Shown: one piece after another, positions 24,364 to 32,613 of the stretch
How the letters are laid out: every line of letters begins with the position of its first letter
How positions within the stretch are numbered: position 1 is the stretch's first letter
Assembly (NCBI RefSeq): GCF_003590855.1
Contig: NZ_QYUP01000016.1
Location: forward strand, 1 to 34,592
Source: Massilia cavernae
GTDB taxonomy: Bacteria > Pseudomonadota > Gammaproteobacteria > Burkholderiales > Burkholderiaceae_D
DNA length: 34,592 nucleotides
Direction: 5' to 3'
Made by a program: the position numbers and the translations under genes
Notes under the pieces: model-generated
The model's database searches: none
The model's input: the letters and a program-made list of their open reading frames with translations, nothing else
What the model was told of the DNA's origin: nothing

Positions 24364-25482
24364 TCAGAGGAGAACCAGGTTGTCGCGGTGGATGAGCTCG
24401 GGGCCTTCCATATACCCCAGCACTTTTTCGATATCGCCCGACGGCCTGCGAACGATGCGGCGCGCTTCCGCGCTGGTGTAGTTGGTCAGCCCGCGCGCAA
24501 TGGCCGTGCCATCTTCGCCGATGCAGGTCACCACGGCGCCGCGCCCGAATTCGCCGCGCACCTCCAGCACGCCGATCGGCAGCAGCGACTTGCCTTCGCG
24601 CGTCAGCTTGGCCACCGCGCCGGCATCGATCACCACCGTTCCGCCAGTCTGCAGGTGATCCACCATCCACTGCTTGCGCGCGGTGGTGCGCCCGGTCTGC
24701 GCTAGCAGCTGGGTGCCGATCGCCTCGCCGTTTGCCAGCCGGGTCAGGACATCGTCCTCGCGTCCCCATGCGATCACGGTGTCGGCGCCCGAGCGGGCGG
24801 CGCGCTTCGCTGCCAGGATCTTGGTCAGCATGCCGCCGCGGCCGAGGCTGCTGCCGGCGCCGCCAGCCATCGCTTCCAGCGCAAGGTCGCCGGCCTTGCC
24901 TTCGGCGATCAGCACGGCCGCCGGGTCCTTGCGCGGGTCGGCGCTGTACAAGCCCTTCTGGTCGGTCAGGATCACCAGCGCATCGGCTTCGATCAGGTTG
25001 GCCACCAGCGCGCCCAGCGTGTCGTTGTCGCCGAACTTGATCTCGTCGGTGACCACGGTGTCGTTCTCGTTGATGATCGGGACCACGCCGAAGCGCAGCA
25101 AGGTGGTGAGGGTGGAACGCGCGTTGAGGTAGCGTTCGCGGTCGGCCAGGTCGGCGTGCGTCAGCAGCACCTGGGCGGTGCCGAGGCCGTGCGCGCGGAA
25201 GCTGGTCTCGTAGATCTGCGCGAGGCCCATCTGGCCGACGGCGGCACAGGCCTGCAGTTCGTGGACGTCGGTGGGGCGCTTGTCGAAGCCCAGGCGCAGC
25301 ATGCCTTCGGCGATGGCGCCGGAGCTGACCAGCACGACTTGCTTGCCGAGCGCGCGCAGCGCGGAGATCTGGGACGCCCAGCGGGCGATGGCGGTGTGAT
25401 CGAGGCCGCGGCCATCGTTGGTGACCAGCGAGGACCCGACCTTGATGATGATGCGGTCAGCTTTTTGTATGACGGAGTTCAT
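24364..25482 (-). CDS. proB: Glutamate 5-kinase
   Basis: 372 residues from the ATG at 25480-25482 ([20 protein letters not shown]). The amino-acid kinase domain shows [46 protein letters not shown] and [22 protein letters not shown]-terminal PUA domain follows ([20 protein letters not shown], then [19 protein letters not shown]). It catalyses the first step of proline synthesis in the cytosol and is usually feedback-inhibited by proline. The start lies 26 bp inside the upstream membrane-protein gene. Confidence 0.97.
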   Translation of the reverse strand: MNSVIQKADRIIIKVGSSLVTNDGRGLDHTAIARWASQISALRALGKQVVLVSSGAIAEGMLRLGFDKRPTDVHELQACAAVGQMGLAQIYETSFRAHGLGTAQVLLTHADLADRERYLNARSTLTTLLRFGVVPIINENDTVVTDEIKFGDNDTLGALVANLIEADALVILTDQKGLYSADPRKDPAAVLIAEGKAGDLALEAMAGGAGSSLGRGGMLTKILAAKRAARSGADTVIAWGREDDVLTRLANGEAIGTQLLAQTGRTTARKQWMVDHLQTGGTVVIDAGAVAKLTREGKSLLPIGVLEVRGEFGRGAVVTCIGEDGTAIARGLTNYTSAEARRIVRRPSGDIEKVLGYMEGPELIHRDNLVLL

Positions 25483-25876
25483 CGGCGCGCTTTTCGACTG
25501 TGGGCGGGCGCAGCGCCAGCAGCCCGAGGCCACCCAGCAGCTCCAACCCGCAAACGACTAACAAAAATCCCTGGGGCAGTCCGATCGCGAGCGCCGCAAC
25601 GAAGCGGCCCGCCGGCTGCGCCAGGAGGAGCAATGCTGTGATATCGCCGAGGAGTGGCTGGTCGCCGTGCCTTGCGGCCAACAGTGCCAGGCCTGCGGTA
25701 GCGAGCCTGACGCCGACATAGATGGCGTAGAACTGGCTGTAGCCGTTCACGCCAACGAGCAGCATACCCATGCTGGACGCCACACGGTCCGGGTCGAGCA
25801 TGGCCGCAAGCGCGGCCAGCGAACTGGCGATGGCGATGAGCTTGAGCAGCGCGATGCGCTGCCGCGCCCAGAACAT
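25457..25876 (-). CDS. Small four-helix membrane protein (DUF4345-like)
   Basis: 139 residues from the ATG at 25874-25876; an in-frame TTG 12 bp upstream is possible. Four hydrophobic helices are visible: [60 protein letters not shown] and [20 protein letters not shown]. The LDP after helix 1 and the [10 protein letters not shown] segment resemble DUF4345 proteins. It is inserted between obg and proB and overlaps proB by 26 bp, so all are likely co-transcribed. Function unknown. Confidence 0.6.
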   Translation of the reverse strand: MFWARQRIALLKLIAIASSLAALAAMLDPDRVASSMGMLLVGVNGYSQFYAIYVGVRLATAGLALLAARHGDQPLLGDITALLLLAQPAGRFVAALAIGLPQGFLLVVCGLELLGGLGLLALRPPTVEKRADELRHTKS

Positions 25877-25890
25877 GGATACTGCCAATT

Positions 25891-27049
<1,159 letters not shown>

Positions 27050-27103
27050 CGATTGAAGGCTTGCGCCTTACAAGTGTGCGCCGCGAACGGCGCGAGCGCG
27101 TAA

Positions 27104-27376
27104 TTACGCTGCTGCGGCTTCCGCTGCAACCACGGTCACGAACTGCTTCGAGCCGATGCCCTTCTTGACGAACTTCACCGTGCCGTCGACCAGCGCGAAC
27201 AGGGTGTGGTCCTTGCCGGTACCGACGTTCGTGCCTGCACGAACCGGGGTGCCGCGCTGGCGAATGATGATGCCGCCTGCGTTGATAGCCTGGCCGCCGT
27301 AAACCTTAACGCCAAGGCGCTTTGATTCGGAATCGCGGCCGTTGCGGGTAGTACCGCCGCCTTTTTTGTGTGCCAT
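27104..27376 (-). CDS. rpmA: 50S ribosomal protein L27
   Basis: 90 residues. The L27 signature is complete: [20 protein letters not shown] at the N terminus, which reaches the peptidyl-transferase centre, and [20 protein letters not shown]. No N-terminal extension needing processing is present. It follows rplU by 57 bp; AAGGAGC lies before the ATG. Confidence 0.98.
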   Translation of the reverse strand: MAHKKGGGTTRNGRDSESKRLGVKVYGGQAINAGGIIIRQRGTPVRAGTNVGTGKDHTLFALVDGTVKFVKKGIGSKQFVTVVAAEAAAA

Positions 27377-27432
27377 TTAGTGCTCCTTGATAGCTGGATT
27401 AACCGGGCGGCGAACCGCCTGGCAAACGGCGA

Positions 27433-27744
27433 TTAGCCGTTGATCGATACGATTTGGATTTCGGTGAAATTCTGGCGATGGCCCTGATGCTTCTGGTAGT
27501 GCTTACGACGACGCATCTTGAAAATCTTCACTTTATCGTGACGACCGTGTGCCACAACAGTTACCAGTACCTTAGCACCTTCGACCAATGGCGCACCAAA
27601 CTTGATGGTGTCGCCCGCGCCTACTGCGAGAACTTGATCGATGGTGATTTCGGAACCAATGTCTGCCGGTATCTGTTCTACTTTAAGTTTTTCGCCAGCG
27701 ACAACTTTGTATTGTTTGCCACCGGTTTTTATGACCGCGTACAT
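27433..27744 (-). CDS. rplU: 50S ribosomal protein L21
   Basis: 103 residues from the ATG at 27742-27744 ([20 protein letters not shown]), with GAGG 8 nt upstream; an upstream in-frame ATG lies over this ribosome site and is unlikely. The C-terminal [20 protein letters not shown] is the 23S rRNA-binding end of L21. It is first in the rplU-rpmA-obg run. A short 5' hairpin (TTCCC...GGGAA) lies in the leader. Confidence 0.97.
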   Translation of the reverse strand: MYAVIKTGGKQYKVVAGEKLKVEQIPADIGSEITIDQVLAVGAGDTIKFGAPLVEGAKVLVTVVAHGRHDKVKIFKMRRRKHYQKHQGHRQNFTEIQIVSING

Positions 27745-27803
27745 GATTTGAAACCTCATCAAATGTTAGAAAGTTTCCCTGGCCGTAAGCCGGGGAACCG
27801 CAA

Positions 27804-27832
27804 ATTATACACGCGATACGATTTCACGTCAA
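27804..27832 (-). promoter_or_regulatory. Sigma-70 promoter of rplU
   Basis: On the minus strand TTGACG, 17-nt spacer, TATAAT. The start near 27797 gives a leader of about 53 nt with a small hairpin. Confidence 0.9.
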
Positions 27833-27936
27833 AAGGCGTGCACAAGCGCTGCAGTTCGTGGTATGTCAACAACTTTCCGCTCTTACCCGGGCGCGGACCC
27901 GGCAGTGGGCGTTGGGACGGCCCGGCGTGCTTGTCG

Positions 27937-27942
27937 TATAAT
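27937..27942 (+). promoter_or_regulatory. -10 box of ispB promoter
   Basis: TATAAT at 27937-27942; TTGGGA at 27912-27917 is a weak -35 at 19 nt. The implied start near 27949 rules out the upstream ATG at 27863 and supports the TTG at 27974. Confidence 0.55.
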
Positions 27943-27973
27943 CCCCACACCTAACGTCCAATGCAGGTCCGCC

Positions 27974-28963
27974 TTGTCCGCCGCTACCCCAAACGCACAA
28001 CAAAACAACATCGCTCAATCAATCGCCCCAGACATGGAGGCGGTCAACAAGGTGATCCGCGAACGCCTGCATTCCGAGGTCACCCTGGTGAACCAGATTG
28101 CGGAGTACATCATCAGCGCCGGCGGCAAGCGCATCCGGCCGGTGCTGGTGCTCCTGATTGCCAACGCCTACGGCTACCGCGGGACCGCGCACCATGAGCT
28201 GGCGGCCGTCGTCGAGTTCATCCATACCGCCACCCTGCTGCATGACGACGTGGTCGACGAATCGTCGATGCGCCGCGGCCGCCAGACCGCCAACGCGCTG
28301 TTCGGCAACGCCGCTTCGGTGCTGGTGGGCGACTTCCTGTACTCGCGCTCGTTCCAGATGATGGTCGGCCTGGACAATATGCGCGTGATGCAGATCCTGT
28401 CGGACGCTACCAACGTGATCGCCGAAGGCGAAGTGCTGCAGCTGCTGAACATGCACGACCCGGACGTGACCCAGGAAAGTTACCTCAAGGTCATCCGCTC
28501 GAAGACGGCCAAGCTGTTCGAAGCGGCGGCCCAGCTGGGCGCGCTGGTGTCGGGCGCCACTGACGAGCAGATCGATGCGGCCGGCGAATACGGCCGCTCG
28601 CTCGGCACCGCCTTCCAGCTGATCGACGACGTGCTCGACTATGCAGGCGACGCCACCGAAATCGGCAAGAACGTGGGCGACGACCTGCGCGAAGGCAAGC
28701 CTACCCTGCCGCTCATCTATTTAATGGAGAACGGCACCGAGGAACAGCGCCAGCTGGTACGCAGCTGCATCGAGCAGGGCGACGAACAGCATTTCGACGC
28801 GATCCTGGCCGCCGTGACCAGCAGCGGCGCGCTCGACTACACCCGCCGCGAAGCGGAAACGGCCGCGCGCCGCGCCGCCGAAGCGGTCGCCGGCCTGCCC
28901 GACAGCGTCTTCAAGCAAAGCCTGCTCCAGCTCTGCACGTTCGCGGTTGACAGGACCCACTAG
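27974..28963 (+). CDS. ispB: Octaprenyl diphosphate synthase
   Basis: 329 residues from the TTG at 27974 (reads SAATPNAQQNNIAQSIAPDM after the start). The longer frame from 27863 begins upstream of the promoter. The trans-prenyltransferase motifs are present: GGKRIRPVLVLL, first Asp-rich motif LLHDDVVDESSMRRGR, and second Asp-rich motif QLIDDVLDYAGDATEIGKNV with DLREGKPTLPLIYL. It makes the C40 side chain of ubiquinone from FPP and IPP in the cytosol. It is divergent from rplU, an order common in proteobacteria. Confidence 0.95.
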   Translation: MSAATPNAQQNNIAQSIAPDMEAVNKVIRERLHSEVTLVNQIAEYIISAGGKRIRPVLVLLIANAYGYRGTAHHELAAVVEFIHTATLLHDDVVDESSMRRGRQTANALFGNAASVLVGDFLYSRSFQMMVGLDNMRVMQILSDATNVIAEGEVLQLLNMHDPDVTQESYLKVIRSKTAKLFEAAAQLGALVSGATDEQIDAAGEYGRSLGTAFQLIDDVLDYAGDATEIGKNVGDDLREGKPTLPLIYLMENGTEEQRQLVRSCIEQGDEQHFDAILAAVTSSGALDYTRREAETAARRAAEAVAGLPDSVFKQSLLQLCTFAVDRTH

Positions 28964-28974
28964 CGTTAATAAAA

Positions 28975-29001
28975 TTGACACGTTTCAGATCAGAATAATC
29001 T
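28975..29001 (+). promoter_or_regulatory. Promoter of tRNA-Pro
   Basis: Perfect TTGACA at 28975-28980 and TAATCT at 28996-29001, with a short 15-nt spacer. Initiation would be just upstream of the tRNA. Confidence 0.5.
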
Positions 29002-29010
29002 ACTACCCGT

Positions 29011-29087
29011 CGGGGTGTGGCTCAGCCTGGTAGAGCGCTGCGTTCGGGACGCAGAGGCCGGAGGTTCGAATCCTCTCACCCCGACCA
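29011..29087 (+). tRNA. tRNA-Pro, anticodon CGG
   Basis: 77 nt with a 7-bp acceptor stem (CGGGGTG / CACCCCG), anticodon stem CTGCG/CGCAG around the loop TTCGGGA (anticodon CGG), T arm GGTTCGAATCC, discriminator A and encoded CCA. It is the intact copy and the insertion target of the element at 29088-30654. Confidence 0.98.
29043..29087 (+). repeat. Attachment site repeat within tRNA-Pro (attL-like)
   Basis: These 45 bases, from the start of the anticodon loop through CCA, are repeated at 30610-30654 with one mismatch. Anticodon loop to 3' end is a standard tRNA target for tyrosine integrases. Confidence 0.85.
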
Positions 29088-29088
29088 A

Positions 29089-29110
29089 AAACCCTTTACC
29101 TAAAGGGTTT
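29089..29110 (+). terminator. Terminator of tRNA-Pro
   Basis: AAACCCTTT-ACCT-AAAGGGTTT directly after the tRNA. The stem belongs to the element side of the junction. Confidence 0.7.
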
Positions 29111-29133
29111 CTCCAAATATTGCGGACCTTTTA

Positions 29134-29157
29134 GTACTACAGTTTCCTCTGTAGTAC
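29134..29157. repeat. Arm-type repeat pair near the left end
   Basis: GTACTACAG-TTTCCT-CTGTAGTAC, two inverted copies of CTGTAGTAC. The same 9-mer occurs twice at 30539-30559 near the right end. Confidence 0.7.
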
Positions 29158-29335
29158 AAACGTTAGGTCAGCGCTTGCGGCTCCCTTAGATTTAGGTCCC
29201 AAGCTGGCCTAACATCTTCAACCGCAATTATGAAAATAACAACAAAATGAATTCAAACGCGGCAGCGCCGCATCTTGCGACCAAAAGGGCGCCGAAGCAG
29301 CCCATCTAAGTGGCAAACCTCTGTGGGCAATAAAG

Positions 29336-30040
29336 CTAGGGGGCAACCAGCTCGGCGAGCTTAGCCGCGACATTTGCCATCGTATCTTCTGCAGTGTTCA
29401 GGCCGCTTCTCGAGCCGAGCAGGGGACTGACTTCGCGGAGAGCTTCATACGTCGTGTCGTGCACGATGGGAACGAGCAGGTCACGCGCCAGGAGCGCCGA
29501 AAGCTCTTTGTCGGCGATGCCCTCTCCTCGGACTCGGCTCAGTAGCGCGGGGGTAACCAGCACGATCCCGACTCGCGACTTCGCCAGCCCCTTGTCGATT
29601 TCGCGGAGCAACGGCGTGCCGAGAGCGACGTCCTTCTCGCTGAACCAAACCGAGACACCGAGCGACTCAAGTAGATCATGCAGCTCCCTGGCGGCCCCTT
29701 TCCGGTCGTCCCACGCGTGGCAAAGAAAGACATCCCGAAGATCGGGCACGGACGCTCGCTTCTCGACGTTTTCGCGGACCGGCGTGAGCGTTCGCACCTC
29801 GGCAGGCGTGTACACCACGGACGAATCTGCTCGCGACCAGCGCGGCCTTCCGCTGCTGCCGGACCCGCCGACGTTGCTCCGGCCGCCCCCGTTGCTCCCC
29901 GGCGAGGGGTAGGATGAGGGATAGGACGAGGGCGAATATGAGTATGACCCGTAGCCTCTAGAGCGGCTACTACATGCGGGACAGGCCGCTGCCGCGCTCG
30001 CTGTGCGATGTCCGTTTACTGGTGCTGTGCACCTGGCCAT
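29336..30040 (-). CDS. TIR-domain protein with N-terminal Cys/His cluster
   Basis: 234 residues; GGAAGGA 8 nt before the ATG. Residues 1-24 read MARCTAPVNGH...ACPAC, a C-x6-H-x8-C-x2-C pattern that could bind zinc. Residues 25-72 are a Ser/Tyr/Gly/Pro-rich linker. A short predicted helix (ADSSVVYTPAEVRTLTPVRE) leads to a TIR domain at about 100-232: DVFLCHAWDDRKGAARELHD, VSVWFSEKDVALGTPLLREI, VGIVLVTPALLSR, ADKELSALLARDL and LVPIVHDTTYEA. The Glu of ADKEL aligns with the catalytic Glu of NADase TIRs. Bacterial TIRs of this kind act in anti-phage defence or as effectors. No partner gene is adjacent, so it may act alone. Confidence 0.85.
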   Translation of the reverse strand: MARCTAPVNGHRTASAAAACPACSSRSRGYGSYSYSPSSYPSSYPSPGSNGGGRSNVGGSGSSGRPRWSRADSSVVYTPAEVRTLTPVRENVEKRASVPDLRDVFLCHAWDDRKGAARELHDLLESLGVSVWFSEKDVALGTPLLREIDKGLAKSRVGIVLVTPALLSRVRGEGIADKELSALLARDLLVPIVHDTTYEALREVSPLLGSRSGLNTAEDTMANVAAKLAELVAP

Positions 30041-30059
30041 GTCGTAATCCTTCCATTTG

Positions 30060-30329
30060 TTATCGCTCGTTCAAGTAGCGAAGCACTCTAACCTCGGTAC
30101 AGGAGGCCGAAAATGGCCGAACTCGGCCGATGCCGCTAAGGATAGCATGTTGCCAATCTGGAAAATACGCAAAATCCCACACGGCTTGTAAGCACGGGGG
30201 GCAGCTAGACATCTGCGTCAAAGCGAAGATGTTCGCTCTCACCTATGTCCCAAACATCACCACCCCAATGTCGTTTGAACCGACAGTCATGTACCGACAA
30301 TCCTTAAATTGACGAAAGGAGTAGGTATC
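30060..30329. other. Gene-free AT-rich stretch inside the tRNA-Pro element
   Basis: No credible gene; 60-codon frames on each strand lack ribosome sites and family resemblance. It contains the upstream region of the TIR gene and of the broken small ORF. Confidence 0.4.
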
Positions 30330-30509
30330 GTGAGATATTCAGAATTGGCAGAGGCGACAAATGCTGCCGAGAAGCAACGCATCGATGCTTAGAAGAAGCA
30401 AGCAGACTTGCAAATGCAGGCTGCCAACAAGGCCAAACAGATAGAGCTATCATTAAAGCAATAACAGACTGCCGATACGCTCAAAAAACTGAGCGCCAGC
30501 AAGCCTTAG
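30330..30509 (+). pseudogene. Small ORF interrupted by two in-frame stops
   Basis: GAAAGGAG at 30314-30321 precedes a GTG at 30330. The frame reads VRYSELAEATNAAEKQRIDA, TAG (30390), KKQADLQMQAANKAKQIELS-LKQ, TAA (30462), QTADTLKKLSASKP, then TAG (30507). It is a Gln/Lys/Ala-rich predicted helical peptide, coherent across both stops. Each stop is one C-to-T change from a Gln codon. Most likely a decayed accessory gene. Its family was not recognised. Confidence 0.6.
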
Positions 30510-30536
30510 AAATTATTGCTTTCCATACTAGTAATA

Positions 30537-30559
30537 GACTGTAGTACCGACTGTAGTAC
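30537..30559. repeat. Arm-type repeat pair near the right end
   Basis: GACTGTAGTAC-C-GACTGTAGTAC, two direct copies 12 bp apart, sharing CTGTAGTAC with the left-end pair. Confidence 0.7.
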
Positions 30560-30609
30560 TAAATGTCAAATACCCTTTGAAATAACGGAAGCTTTCCGAA
30601 TACGCATTC

Positions 30610-30654
30610 TTCGGGACGCAGAGGCCGGAGATTCGAATCCTCTCACCCCGACCA
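30610..30654 (+). repeat. Partial tRNA-Pro copy, right attachment site (attR-like)
   Basis: 44 of 45 bases equal 29043-29087. The single change (A at 30631 for G) is in the T arm. The acceptor 5' half, D arm and 5' part of the anticodon arm are absent, so it is not a functional tRNA. Confidence 0.85.
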
Positions 30655-30686
30655 GTAATTCCCTTTCCGCTTTGTCTCCCCACTTT

Positions 30687-30694
30687 TCCCAGGC
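30687..30694. repeat. 8-bp target duplication, left (TCCCAGGC)
   Basis: TCCCAGGC occurs here and at 32484-32491, directly outside both ends of the IS66 element. IS66 family members make 8-bp duplications. Confidence 0.95.
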
Positions 30695-30702
30695 GTAACT
30701 GT

Positions 30703-30966
30703 TCAGCCTGAATGACCAAAGCAATCCGCGTCATTCGCATCGGTGAAAGCGATGTCGCCTGGTTCGGCCTCCGCAATGCATTCCCACAGCCCGTCTTGAT
30801 GCAGCGCGATCGAGTCTGCATTTCGCAAGTAGAACTCATCGGAATGCAGGCCGTCGATCAGGACCGGACGACGCACGCGCTTTTGTTTTCCGTTGATGAA
30901 GATAGTCATGAACTGCGCCTTCTCCCTCTTCTGGGCGGCGGTCAGTTTGCGCTTCGGTTTGGCCAT
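30703..30966 (-). CDS. Small hypothetical protein encoded within the IS66 element
   Basis: 87 residues: MAKPKRKLTAAQKREKAQFM, TIFINGKQKRVRRPVLIDGL, then an acidic end (CIAEAEPGDIAFTDANDADC). It lies 32 bp downstream of the transposase on the same strand. Its stop codon is inside the left inverted repeat, so the final residues are coded by the repeat itself. The basic N terminus and acidic C terminus suggest a nucleic-acid- or protein-binding accessory factor. No family recognised. Confidence 0.6.
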   Translation of the reverse strand: MAKPKRKLTAAQKREKAQFMTIFINGKQKRVRRPVLIDGLHSDEFYLRNADSIALHQDGLWECIAEAEPGDIAFTDANDADCFGHSG

Positions 30967-30998
30967 GGGATTGATTGCGATTGCTGACTGTTCGGCCG

Positions 30999-32411
30999 CT
31001 ACGCAGCTGGCATGATCGGATCGCCAGCAAATGCGCGGCGCAGCACTTCCAACATGCTGTATCCCTGTTTGCGTAGCGTGTCGAGGCAGGAGCGAATGAT
31101 GCAGAAATTGTCGGCGCCAGCAATGGTGCGGAAGCAGCCCGATATTTTTTGCTTGACCTTGGGCATGCGGACGGCCCGTTCGGCAATATTGTTGGAGAAC
31201 GGAACGGTCGGATCGGCGATGAAGCGCAAGATGGCGTCGGCGTGCAGCCGGAAGCGGCGCAGCAGGTTGTGGGCGTCGGACTGTTTGCAGCGACCGGATT
31301 TTCCGTCGGGCTTGAGTTGGGGAGGGTTCAGTTGTTCGCCTTGGCGCACGATGTCGTTGTAGACGGTGGTGAAGGCGGCGATGGCATCGGCATCAAATGG
31401 CCGGCCCTGCTGTCGCGCCGCCGCGCTCAGTCGTTGGGCGTTGAGCAGCAGTTCCGTCATGGCGGTCGGCCATTGCTGGCCAGTCACTTCCTGCGCATAC
31501 ACCAGTTCTCGAAGGAGATGGGCATTGCACAAGGCATGCAGGCCATCGTCGAGTTTCCAGTATGGGGCCCAGCAATCATGCACCAGAACGCCGATGCGTT
31601 TGGGGAGAATGCCATGCGCGACGATGGCGTCCAAGCCGCGCTTTGCGTGCATGCCATACCAGGTCAGTTCCGCCGTGGCCGCCACATGCATCCAGTGCAG
31701 TTTGCCGTCGACGCGCAAGCCCGATTCGTCGGCGCACAGCACTGGCGCGTGGTGCAATTGCCGCGCTATCAGGTCGGCTGTGCCCTGCAGGGCCAGGCTC
31801 GCTTCGCCAACCCAGGCAAGCAGGGTTGCCGGCGACACAGACAAGCCCGTCATCTCGCCAATCAACTCGGCGGCGCGGGCATATGGCAGCATCTGGCCCT
31901 GGGTCAGATGCACCCCCAGTGCGCGCACGTTCGGGCCGTATTGCGCGAGGTCGCCGACCGCAGCGGGGAAGACGCTGTCGTGCCGCTGACCGCAGGCGCA
32001 GACCACCGTGTAGACACGGTGTTCCACCACCTCGAAACACATCGTCGGCACATCGAATACCTGACGGCGCTCCAGCACGTGCGCCTGTTCGAGCGCCAGC
32101 GCACTGTGGCAGCGGTTGCAATGCGACGGCGGAGGATGATCCTTCGTGCTGGTGGGCTCGGCCACCCGCTTGAGGGTACTGCCTTTATGGCCCGGCTGGC
32201 CGCCAACCGCCTTGCCCGACTTGCCGCGCAAGGAACTGGTCTTCTGCTTCTTGGCCAGTCCATCCGAGGATGGTGGCTTGCTCGAATTCTGGCTGTTCAT
32301 GCCCAGCTTTGCTTCGACCGCATCCAAGCGCGAAAACAGCGCGTCGATGAGTCTGTCCTTGTCCTGATGGGACAACTGCGTGAGGTCGGGACGGGGCGGT
32401 TTCGGTGGCAT
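30999..32411 (-). CDS. IS66-family transposase
   Basis: 470 residues from the ATG at 32409-32411; a TTG 18 bp upstream is the longer alternative. The N-terminal part has a coiled-coil helix (QDKDRLIDALFSRLDAVEAK) and a basic NSSKPPSSDG motif. A zinc-finger-like CNRCH segment with CACGQRH follows. The DDE domain has D in LCADESGLRVDGKLHWMHV, D in LVHDCWAPYW and E in FSNNIAERAVRMPKVKQK. The IS66 C-terminal domain ends RAFAGDPIMPAA. It catalyses transposition of the element. Confidence 0.95.
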   Translation of the reverse strand: MPPKPPRPDLTQLSHQDKDRLIDALFSRLDAVEAKLGMNSQNSSKPPSSDGLAKKQKTSSLRGKSGKAVGGQPGHKGSTLKRVAEPTSTKDHPPPSHCNRCHSALALEQAHVLERRQVFDVPTMCFEVVEHRVYTVVCACGQRHDSVFPAAVGDLAQYGPNVRALGVHLTQGQMLPYARAAELIGEMTGLSVSPATLLAWVGEASLALQGTADLIARQLHHAPVLCADESGLRVDGKLHWMHVAATAELTWYGMHAKRGLDAIVAHGILPKRIGVLVHDCWAPYWKLDDGLHALCNAHLLRELVYAQEVTGQQWPTAMTELLLNAQRLSAAARQQGRPFDADAIAAFTTVYNDIVRQGEQLNPPQLKPDGKSGRCKQSDAHNLLRRFRLHADAILRFIADPTVPFSNNIAERAVRMPKVKQKISGCFRTIAGADNFCIIRSCLDTLRKQGYSMLEVLRRAFAGDPIMPAA

Positions 32412-32483
32412 GACAACATGATGCGGCAACTGTACAAAGTTTACAACCGCTGATTGCTTCGGTCATTCAGGCTGAACAGTTAC

Positions 32484-32491
32484 TCCCAGGC
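32484..32491. repeat. 8-bp target duplication, right (TCCCAGGC)
   Basis: Identical to 30687-30694; the two flank the IS66 element. Confidence 0.95.
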
Positions 32492-32613
32492 CACTCAGCG
32501 TGCGCTGTTGCGCCGGCGCGCGCAATTTTCGCCAGGGCGCGTCCGGCCGTTGCGGCCGCCTGCGTACAGGTCTATCGTATAAATACTTCAACCCGACCGA
32601 CCGGGAGTCCGCG

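Larger units (their letters stand above)
29088..30654. mobile_element. Small tRNA-Pro integrative element, no integrase (CIME-like)
   Basis: 1567 bp bounded by the tRNA 3' end and its 45-bp copy. CTGTAGTAC repeats lie near both ends (29134-29157 and 30537-30559), as expected for integrase arm binding. Cargo is a TIR-domain gene (minus) and a broken small ORF (plus). Base composition is lower in GC than the flanks, especially 30060-30600. No integrase, excisionase or replication gene is recognisable, so it would need a helper in trans. It may be a deletion remnant of a larger island. Confidence 0.75.
30695..32483. mobile_element. Complete IS66-family insertion sequence
   Basis: 1789 bp with 32-bp terminal inverted repeats (30695-30726 and 32452-32483, one mismatch) starting GTAACTGTTCAGCCTGAATG. 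It carries one IS66 transposase gene and a small passenger ORF, with no tnpA/tnpB accessory genes, as in the ISBst12-like subgroup. The 8-bp duplication and intact transposase suggest recent, possibly active insertion. It lies 40 bp beyond the right attachment site. Confidence 0.95.

Noticed and set aside
29162..29213. GTTAGGT ... GCCTAAC as an integron attC site
   Set aside because: The core sites are in the wrong relative order (GTT outside, AAC outside) and the inner part does not form the attC stem. No integron integrase is nearby.
30516..30698. A 60-codon plus-strand ORF across the right attachment site
   Set aside because: It is built from the arm repeats and the tRNA fragment; no ribosome site and no coding character.
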